Shown here: positions 5,886 through 9,982 of the stretch, in pieces
Layout: each line of letters begins with the position of its first letter
Position numbering within the stretch: the first letter of the stretch is position 1
Assembly (NCBI GenBank): GCA_964396845.1
Contig: CAYNGH010000122.1
Coordinates: forward strand, 1-9,982
DNA length: 9,982 nt
Source: CAYNGH01 sp964396845
GTDB taxonomy: Bacteria > Vulcanimicrobiota > JAJTBE01 > CAYNGH01
Direction: 5' to 3'
Program-made: the position numbers and the translations under genes
The notes under the pieces: generated by a model
What the model saw: only the letters and a program-made list of their open reading frames with translations
Databases searched by the model: none
What the model was told of the DNA's origin: nothing

Positions 5886-7187
5886 TTGTTTGTAGATGAG
5901 ATTAAGATTTATGTCAAGGGTGGCGATGGTGGGAATGGATGCAACAGCACTCACCGGGAGATTTATGTTCCCAAGGGCGGTCCCGATGGTGGCCCCGGGG
6001 GTAGGGGAGGAAGTGTTATTCTGGAAGGCTCCCGATCCCTCAATACATTGAACCAGTTCCGCCGGAGAGTGCACCTGAAGGCCCGCCGGGGACAGCATGG
6101 AATGGGCAACAACAAGAATGGCCGGGAAGCCGAGGATCTCAAGGTGCTGGTCCCCCTGGGGACTGTGGTTTTTGATGTGGATACCGGCAGGTTTATCGGA
6201 GAAATACTCCGGGAAGGCCAACAGCTGGTGGCAGCCCGGGGAGGCCGGGGAGGCCGGGGGAATGCCGCCTTTGCCACTGCCAGTTACCGGGTCCCCCGTT
6301 TTGCCGAGAAAGGAGAACCAGGGCAGGAGAGGTGGATTCGCCTGGAACTTCGCACCATTGCCCATGTGGGGCTGGTGGGGCTTCCCAATGCTGGCAAATC
6401 AACAATTCTATCTATGATGACCAGGGCTAAACCCAAGATTGCCGATTATCCCTTCACAACTCTACATCCTAATCTGGGGGTAATCGAAAAATCCGTCGGT
6501 GTCCGGTATATCATAGCGGATATTCCGGGGCTGATTGAAGGTGCCAGTGAAGGCCTGGGGCTGGGACATAAATTCCTGCGTCATATAAGCAGAACCAGAC
6601 TGCTGGTTCATGTCATTGACCTGACTGAGGTTGACTGTGATGATCCCCTGAAGAATTATGAACTGATAAATCATGAACTTTCCCGGTATTCTGATGCTAT
6701 CAGCAGTCGTCCCATGCTGGTTGCCGCCAATAAGACCGATGTTGTCGGCACTGAGGATGCATGGTTTGCGCTGGAAACCCGGCTTGTTCAACAAGGAGTC
6801 GAGGTGTATCCTGTTTCTGCCGCCAGCGGGGAAGGACTGCCGGAGCTTGCCCAGGGAATATTCCGCCAGATGGAAACAATCGGCGAGGATCCCCTGGAAT
6901 ATGAAAAACCTTGTGAAGATTTTGTGGTAGTTGATGAGAGCACCGAGGAGCTTAAGCATTTCACCATTAAAAAAGTTGAGGATTATTTTGTGGTTCATGG
7001 CCGTCGTCCAGAAACCATGGTTGCCATGACTTATCTTGACAACGAAGAAGCGGTCAGACATCTGCAGATGCGCCTGAAGCGCATGGGTGTTGAAGATGAA
7101 CTGGTGCGAATGGGTGTAAAGGAAGGGGATTTTGTAGTAATCGGTAATTACGAGTTTAATTATATTGAAGAGAAAGATTTTTTTTGA
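5886..7187 (+). CDS. obg: Obg/CgtA GTPase, ribosome assembly factor (TTG start)
   Basis: Obg is an essential GTPase that binds the 50S subunit during late assembly and links to (p)ppGpp signalling. The 433-residue product has three domains. The glycine-rich Obg fold spans about 1-157, with FVDEIKIYVKGGDGG at the start and GGRGGRGNAAF near 119-129. The G domain has G1 GLPNAGKST (165-173), the switch T191/T192, G3 DIPG (212-215), G4 NKTD (282-285) and G5 SAA (311-313). The OCT domain covers about 344-423, with FTIKKVEDYFVVHG at 359-372. TTG at 5886 is chosen because the family begins M-F-V-D-E and GGAGG precedes it; the longer open frame from 5766 runs through rpmA. Around residue 19 it reads CNSTHREIYVPKGG where relatives usually have an RREKYVPKGG-type sequence, a mild deviation. 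It sits 55 nt after rpmA behind a terminator-like hairpin. Confidence 0.96.
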   Translation: MFVDEIKIYVKGGDGGNGCNSTHREIYVPKGGPDGGPGGRGGSVILEGSRSLNTLNQFRRRVHLKARRGQHGMGNNKNGREAEDLKVLVPLGTVVFDVDTGRFIGEILREGQQLVAARGGRGGRGNAAFATASYRVPRFAEKGEPGQERWIRLELRTIAHVGLVGLPNAGKSTILSMMTRAKPKIADYPFTTLHPNLGVIEKSVGVRYIIADIPGLIEGASEGLGLGHKFLRHISRTRLLVHVIDLTEVDCDDPLKNYELINHELSRYSDAISSRPMLVAANKTDVVGTEDAWFALETRLVQQGVEVYPVSAASGEGLPELAQGIFRQMETIGEDPLEYEKPCEDFVVVDESTEELKHFTIKKVEDYFVVHGRRPETMVAMTYLDNEEAVRHLQMRLKRMGVEDELVRMGVKEGDFVVIGNYEFNYIEEKDFF

Positions 7188-7194
7188 TTTGCTA

Positions 7195-7223
7195 TTGCCA
7201 AAGGATACAACTGGTGATATAAT
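7195..7223 (+). promoter_or_regulatory. Promoter of the rpsF-ssb-rpsR operon
   Basis: TTGCCA (7195-7200) and TATAAT (7218-7223) are separated by exactly 17 bp, and TG at 7215-7216 makes an extended -10. This is close to the full housekeeping-sigma consensus. The start would be near 7230, giving a leader of only about 26 nt before rpsF. It is the best promoter match I found in the window and begins just 7 nt after the obg stop. Confidence 0.85.
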
Positions 7224-7255
7224 ACCCATAAATTATCGGCCAAGGAGGTTTTCCC

Positions 7256-7540
7256 ATGCGGGTTTACGAAGTCACATATATTCTTGACCCCAACCTTGAA
7301 GAAGAACAGATTACCAAAGCCCAGGAGAAGTATTCCGAGCTGGTCACCAAAAGCGGTGGCGAGATTGTAAATGTGGAGAACTGGGGAAAACGTAAACTGG
7401 CATACGAGGTGAAGGGCTTTAACGAAGGCATTTATATAATGATGAGAATCAGCTCCGGCGATGAGTCGGCCAATGTTCTGCGTCGCAATCTCAGCATTGC
7501 CGATGAAGTCCTTCGTTCGATGCTGGTAAGATTAAATTAA
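7256..7540 (+). CDS. rpsF: 30S ribosomal protein S6
   Basis: S6 binds 16S rRNA as a dimer with S18 in the platform of the 30S subunit. The 94-residue product has the expected length and family features: MRVYEVTYILDP at the start, the ENWGKRKLAYEVKGFNEGIY block in the middle, and the closing helix ending RSMLVRLN. AAGGAGG at 7242-7248 lies 7 nt before the ATG. It is first of the conserved rpsF-ssb-rpsR operon, with ssb starting 14 nt after its stop. The short predicted leader leaves little room for the S6:S18-binding RNA element known from other bacteria, and I did not recognise one. Confidence 0.97.
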   Translation: MRVYEVTYILDPNLEEEQITKAQEKYSELVTKSGGEIVNVENWGKRKLAYEVKGFNEGIYIMMRISSGDESANVLRRNLSIADEVLRSMLVRLN

Positions 7541-7554
7541 AGGCAGTTAATCCT

Positions 7555-8004
7555 ATGTCAAGTTTTAACAAGGCTATCCTGGTGGGACGGCTTACTAAGG
7601 ATCCGGAAATCAAATACACTCCTCAGGGGACTCAGCTGGCCAAGTTCGGCCTGGCGGTGAGCAGGGTCAGAAGCAAAAACGATGAGGTGGACTTTATCAA
7701 TATTACTGCCTGGGGAAAGCTGGCGGAGATTTGCGGGCAGTATCTTCGAAAAGGAAAGCTGGTGCTAATCGAAGGAGAAATCCGGACCCGCAAGTATGAA
7801 ACCCAGGACGGCCAGAAACGAACTTCTTTTGAGGTGAATGCGGCAAACATGCAGATGCTGGGGGGCCGGGGCGACTCAGGAGGCTCCGGTTATTCCGATG
7901 CACCGCGGAAATCTCAGGGAAGGAAAGAAGAAAACAGTTATGATGACCTGTCCATCGACACTATTGACGTTGATGAATTCGACGCCGAGGATATGCCTTT
8001 TTAA
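7555..8004 (+). CDS. ssb: Single-stranded DNA-binding protein
   Basis: SSB coats single-stranded DNA in replication, repair and recombination as a tetramer. The 149-residue protein has an OB fold at about 1-104, seen in FNKAILVGRLTKDPEIKYTP, the FINITAWGKLAE strand and LVLIEGEIRTRKYE. A Gly/Ser-rich linker follows (about 104-115), then an acidic tail ending DAEDMPF, the partner-binding tip, here with Met where DIPF or DLPF is common. The ribosome binding site is weak (AAAGG at 7539-7543, 11 nt upstream), so translation is probably coupled to rpsF, whose stop is 14 nt upstream. It sits between the S6 and S18 genes as in most bacteria. Confidence 0.97.
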   Translation: MSSFNKAILVGRLTKDPEIKYTPQGTQLAKFGLAVSRVRSKNDEVDFINITAWGKLAEICGQYLRKGKLVLIEGEIRTRKYETQDGQKRTSFEVNAANMQMLGGRGDSGGSGYSDAPRKSQGRKEENSYDDLSIDTIDVDEFDAEDMPF

Positions 8005-8046
8005 ATCCGGCTTCAAATTAAGATTCCAGGGAGGAACAGAATTAAA

Positions 8047-8277
8047 ATGGTAAGAAGACCAAGAACAAGACGCCCCAGGAGAAAGATCTGTCATTTTTGT
8101 GCCAACAAAGTTGTGAGCATAGATTATAAGGATTATTCCACTCTGAAGCGTTATACCAGCGACAGGGGGAAGATTCTGCCTCGGCGGATCACTGGAAACT
8201 GCGCCAAGCACCAAAGAGAGCTTACTATTGCAGTAAAACGGGCCAGAAATATTGCCCTGGTTCCATATACCAACTAA
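8047..8277 (+). CDS. rpsR: 30S ribosomal protein S18 (zinc-binding form)
   Basis: S18 pairs with S6 on the 30S platform. The 76-residue protein has the usual very basic N-terminus (RRPRTRRPRRK) and the core YKDYSTLKRYTSDRGKILPRR, ending with AVKRARNIALVPY. It carries a metal-ligand set, C15-x2-C18 and C52-x2-H55 (CHFC; CAKH), marking the zinc-containing (C+) version of S18; many genomes carry a zinc-free version used under zinc limitation. GGGAGG at 8029-8034 is 12 nt before the ATG, slightly long. It is last in the operon: a terminator-like hairpin follows 29 nt after the stop and then there is no gene for about 400 nt. Relatives often have DHH/GdpP, rplI or dnaB genes nearby; none is visible. 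Confidence 0.97.
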   Translation: MVRRPRTRRPRRKICHFCANKVVSIDYKDYSTLKRYTSDRGKILPRRITGNCAKHQRELTIAVKRARNIALVPYTN

Positions 8278-8306
8278 GCAGGTAAATTTTCCACAATTAA
8301 TAATTT

Positions 8307-8330
8307 GGAGAAGGCCTCCGGGTCTTCTTT
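8307..8330 (+). terminator. Probable terminator of rpsF-ssb-rpsR
   Basis: AGAAGGCC (8309-8316) pairs with GGTCTTCT (8321-8328), one G-T wobble, closing a TCCG tetraloop of the stable UNCG class. G8307 and G8308 can add wobble pairs with T8329 and T8330. The T run is short (TCTTT), so termination may be incomplete. Placement 29 nt after the rpsR stop is typical. Confidence 0.5.
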
Positions 8331-8381
8331 ATGTTCCCGCCAAAATCCGTGGCAGGAAACTTATAAGAAATGCGGGAATAT
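8331..8381. repeat. Inverted repeat in the gene-free region after rpsR
   Basis: ATGTTCCCGC (8331-8340) pairs with GCGGGAATAT (8372-8381), 10 pairs with one wobble, enclosing 31 nt. Inside, GCCA (8339-8342) and TGGC (8350-8353) give a competing small hairpin. It follows the rpsR terminator directly. No T tract and no known riboswitch signature were recognised. Confidence 0.4.
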
Positions 8382-8410
8382 CTCGTATCAGAGGCAGTTT
8401 ATGTCTGTTC

Positions 8411-8441
8411 TGACCTGCGGCCCGGACAATCCGGCAGGGCA
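8411..8441. repeat. GC-rich inverted repeat in the gene-free region
   Basis: CCTGC (8414-8418) pairs with GCAGG (8434-8438), with TG (8411-8412) and CA (8440-8441) extending the stem past an A-G mismatch. Inside, CGG (8423-8425) pairs with CCG (8431-8433) around ACAAT, leaving a 4-nt bulge. It is the only strongly GC-rich piece in the spacer. The role is unknown. Confidence 0.35.
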
Positions 8442-8501
8442 TAAGTTGAAATCAGGACATTTTTGGACACTTCAATAATGTCATCGGCAGGATTATATCA
8501 C

Positions 8502-8531
8502 TGGATCGCCAAACAAACATTTGACGATCCA
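8502..8531. repeat. Strong hairpin in the gene-free region
   Basis: TGGATCG (8502-8508) pairs perfectly with CGATCCA (8525-8531). After a single C-A mismatch, CAAA (8510-8513) pairs with TTTG (8520-8523), leaving a 6-nt loop. Eleven pairs over 30 nt make it the most compact perfect symmetry in the spacer. There is no following T tract, so it is not a terminator. It could be a protein-binding palindrome or part of a structured RNA. Confidence 0.45.
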
Positions 8532-8550
8532 TAATAAGGTTCTTTCTGGA

Positions 8551-8621
8551 AACACCCTTATAAGGCTTTTTGTGGTGTTGGCGGATAGTTTTGGTCAACA
8601 CTCCTTTATCTGTGTGTTTTT
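8551..8621 (+). promoter_or_regulatory. Mutually exclusive hairpins upstream of the recombinase gene (attenuator-like)
   Basis: Four segments can pair in alternation: A AACACC (8551-8556), B GGTGTTG (8574-8580), C CAACAC (8596-8601) and D GTGTT (8614-8618). A pairs with B, B with C, and C with D, and only alternate combinations can coexist. D runs into TTTTT (8617-8621), so C:D resembles a weak terminator and B:C an antiterminator. A 10-bp palindrome CCTTATAAGG (8556-8565) lies between A and B. The complementarity is seen; attenuation of the downstream gene is inference. Confidence 0.3.
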
Positions 8622-8661
8622 CAGGCAAATATGAAGGTTGATTTTAAGGATTCCGGTGACC

Positions 8662-8667
8662 AAGGAG
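8662..8667 (+). promoter_or_regulatory. Ribosome binding site that sets the recombinase start
   Basis: AAGGAG at 8662-8667 is 6 nt before ATG 8674. In-frame TTG 8638 and GTG 8656 upstream lack a comparable site, so this selects the 327-residue product. Confidence 0.8.
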
Positions 8668-8673
8668 AAGTTT

Positions 8674-9657
8674 ATGGATACCAGTGAGTTGCAACGATGG
8701 GACAAAATTGCAAAGAATCGGAATTATTTTCGGGATGATTTTATAAATTTTCTTGCGGTGGAGCGTAACTTGTCCCAGCGGACTGTTCGTGAGTATCAAC
8801 ATGATCTTGACAAGTTCTTTACTTTTTTGAAACCATATCTCAGTGAAGAGCTTACTCTCAGTTCCATAGATGAGCGGACAATCCGGGAATTTTTAACTCA
8901 CTTGAGAATGAACTGCAACTATTCTCCCAGGGCATTGAATCGCAAAATTTCCACTCTCAAGGCATACTTTGGTTTTCTTGAGTCAGAGGAATATATTGAT
9001 AAATCCCCTGTCAGCCGGGTTCGTTCTGTAAAGACGCCAAAGCAAATTCCCCGGGTTTTTTCTCAAAAAGAGGTGGAAGCAATAATCGAAACAGCCAGGA
9101 AAGAACCCATCAGCCCCCGGAAAAAAGAATCATCTACAAAAAAGCCCGGAAAAAACATGCCTTTTAATGCTGACATAAGGGATCTGGCAATAATCGAGCT
9201 TTTTTATGCCACTGGAATGAGGATTGCGGAATTATCTGGTTTGAACCTTGAGGATATTGACTTTGACAGCCTCACGGTGAAGGTTACCGGCAAGGGCAAC
9301 AAAGAAAGAATTGTTATAATGAATCATAGCGCAGCTGAAGCTCTGAAATCATGGCTGAAGGTCAGACCTTCCACCCGGGACTCCTCGGTGTTTCTAAATC
9401 GTAACGCCAAACGATTATCCATCAGAGGCATCCAGATCATGTTCAAGAAACGCCTCGCTTCATCCCGTGTCAAAAGCCAAGGTTCACCTCATACCATGCG
9501 CCATTCCTTTGCCACTCATCTCCTGGAAGGTGGCGCAGACCTGGTATCTATCAAGGAGCTTTTAGGCCACGAGAATCTTTCCACCACCCAGATATACACA
9601 AATATAACCATGTCCCGCATAAAGAAGGTTTATAAAGAATCCCATCCCAGAAAATAG
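8674..9657 (+). CDS. Tyrosine recombinase of the XerC/XerD family
   Basis: Site-specific recombinase that breaks and rejoins DNA through a 3'-phosphotyrosine; XerC/XerD members resolve chromosome dimers at dif. All catalytic residues are present: R183 (ATGMRIAEL), K207 (TGKGNKER), H273 and R276 (PHTMRHSFATHL), H299 (LLGHENLS) and the nucleophile Y308 (TTQIYTN). The N-terminal SAM-like DNA-binding domain spans about 20-115 (FLAVERNLSQRTVREY). Between the domains, residues about 141-165 form a Lys/Ser/Pro-rich stretch longer than the usual hinge, making the protein 327 residues where XerC/XerD are near 300. ATG 8674 is chosen for its AAGGAG site. It follows a 396-nt gene-free spacer and precedes a DnaA-box cluster. 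No integrase partner, phage gene or att repeats are visible, so a housekeeping Xer role is plausible; a mobile-element origin is not excluded. I therefore give no symbol. Confidence 0.9.
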   Translation: MDTSELQRWDKIAKNRNYFRDDFINFLAVERNLSQRTVREYQHDLDKFFTFLKPYLSEELTLSSIDERTIREFLTHLRMNCNYSPRALNRKISTLKAYFGFLESEEYIDKSPVSRVRSVKTPKQIPRVFSQKEVEAIIETARKEPISPRKKESSTKKPGKNMPFNADIRDLAIIELFYATGMRIAELSGLNLEDIDFDSLTVKVTGKGNKERIVIMNHSAAEALKSWLKVRPSTRDSSVFLNRNAKRLSIRGIQIMFKKRLASSRVKSQGSPHTMRHSFATHLLEGGADLVSIKELLGHENLSTTQIYTNITMSRIKKVYKESHPRK

Positions 9658-9783
9658 TTTTATCCTTGTGGGCTACAGTATATTTTTTTCATTCCAGATT
9701 TAGTTTTTATAGTCCAAGAAATTTCTGCATCCTGAAGTATCAAGGATTTATCTATTTTTACAAGCTCATCCACCCGCCGGGAA

Positions 9784-9982
9784 TTTTTTTATCCACATAT
9801 CCACAGCTGGAGTTATCCACAACCCCAATTACATTCTCATACCCCCAAAGGGTATTAAGATATAATTACCATTTTTCGTGAAACAATCATCGACTATAAC
9901 AAAAATGTTATTAATTATTATAATAAAGTTATATATGTAGCGTAATAAGTAATATAATAGAAGGTAATATTACACTATATGG
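9784..9982. other. Candidate replication origin or DnaA-controlled region (DnaA boxes plus AT-rich DNA)
   Basis: The stretch after the recombinase (9658-9982) has no credible gene. A T7 run (9784-9790) enters the DnaA boxes, then comes a small inverted repeat ATACCC/GGGTAT (9839-9844, 9850-9855), then strongly AT-rich DNA: I count 14 G/C in the last 82 bases (about 17%). Boxes beside an AT-rich segment are the layout of bacterial oriC with its unwinding element. It could instead be a DnaA titration cluster or the regulated promoter of a gene beyond the edge. The window ends inside it, so dnaA or other origin genes cannot be seen. Confidence 0.5.
9789..9821 (+). other. DnaA-box cluster
   Basis: TTATCCACA occurs exactly at 9789-9797 and 9813-9821, and ATATCCACA (one mismatch) at 9797-9805, all in the same orientation. 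Boxes one and two share a base; start-to-start spacings are 8 and 16 bp. TTATCCACA is the established high-affinity DnaA binding sequence, so two perfect copies and one near copy in 33 bp is very unlikely by chance. The cluster lies 131 nt after the recombinase stop. Confidence 0.85.

Noticed and set aside
7224..7255. S6:S18-binding leader RNA before rpsF
   Set aside because: The predicted leader is only about 26 nt and no CCG-bulge stem could be drawn.
8287..8295. TTTTCCACA as a further DnaA box
   Set aside because: A single isolated one-mismatch copy about 1.5 kb from the cluster is expected by chance.
8631..8687. 18-codon ORF overlapping the recombinase start as a leader peptide
   Set aside because: Only a marginal AGG precedes ATG 8631, and nothing in the peptide suggests a regulatory codon run.
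9773..9790. Intrinsic terminator CCC-GCC-GGG plus T7 after the recombinase gene
   Set aside because: A three-pair stem with a 3-nt loop is too weak despite the good T run; the T run is shared with the first DnaA box.
9666..9881. 71-codon open frame across the DnaA boxes
   Set aside because: No ribosome binding site, and an aromatic-rich composition as expected from translating T-rich non-coding DNA.
1..9982. CRISPR arrays, tRNA, rRNA, insertion sequences, phage genes
   Set aside because: No regularly spaced repeats, no tRNA or rRNA signature, no transposase and no phage structural genes were seen. The recombinase alone does not establish a mobile element.

Overview
The window is a chromosomal stretch from a bacterium of the Firmicutes, most likely a member of the Clostridia or a close relative. 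The main evidence is ribosomal protein L27, which starts with the short cleavable extension ending LQLF|AHKKG that is typical of this phylum. Strong GGAGG-type ribosome binding sites, extended -10 promoters, consensus TTATCCACA DnaA boxes and the gene set (S41 peptidase next to uvrC; rpsF-ssb-rpsR; rpmA-obg) agree with this. I cannot name a species.

Layout. Positions 1-3306 (+ strand) hold the tail of a probable S41 carboxy-terminal processing peptidase, then uvrC (nucleotide excision repair) and purA (AMP synthesis). Positions 3333-5280 (- strand) hold a HIT-family nucleotide hydrolase/phosphorylase gene followed, with a 20-bp overlap, by an AI-2E/PerM-type membrane protein gene; this pair converges on purA. 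Positions 5281-5557 are a divergent intergenic region with a 12-bp-arm inverted repeat and an extended -10 promoter. Positions 5558-7187 (+) hold rpmA (L27) and obg (ribosome-assembly GTPase, TTG start), separated by a hairpin with a short T tract. A near-consensus promoter at 7195-7223 drives rpsF-ssb-rpsR (S6, SSB, S18) at 7256-8277. Positions 8278-8673 have no convincing gene but several inverted repeats. Positions 8674-9657 (+) encode a XerC/XerD-like tyrosine recombinase. Positions 9658-9982 carry three clustered DnaA boxes followed by DNA of about 17% G+C.

How it fits together. Nearly everything recognised is core information processing: DNA repair, purine synthesis, ribosome proteins and assembly, single-strand DNA binding and site-specific recombination. 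The most interesting part is the right-hand 1.7 kb: a structured gene-free spacer, a recombinase with a basic interdomain insertion, and a DnaA-box/AT-rich module that looks like a replication origin or another DnaA-controlled site. If it is oriC, the ribosomal operons here point into the departing fork, which is unusual and makes a DnaA titration or regulatory site a serious alternative. Start codons were revised for purA (2032), the AI-2E protein (4793), obg (TTG 5886) and the recombinase (8674), using family N-termini, ribosome binding sites or both.
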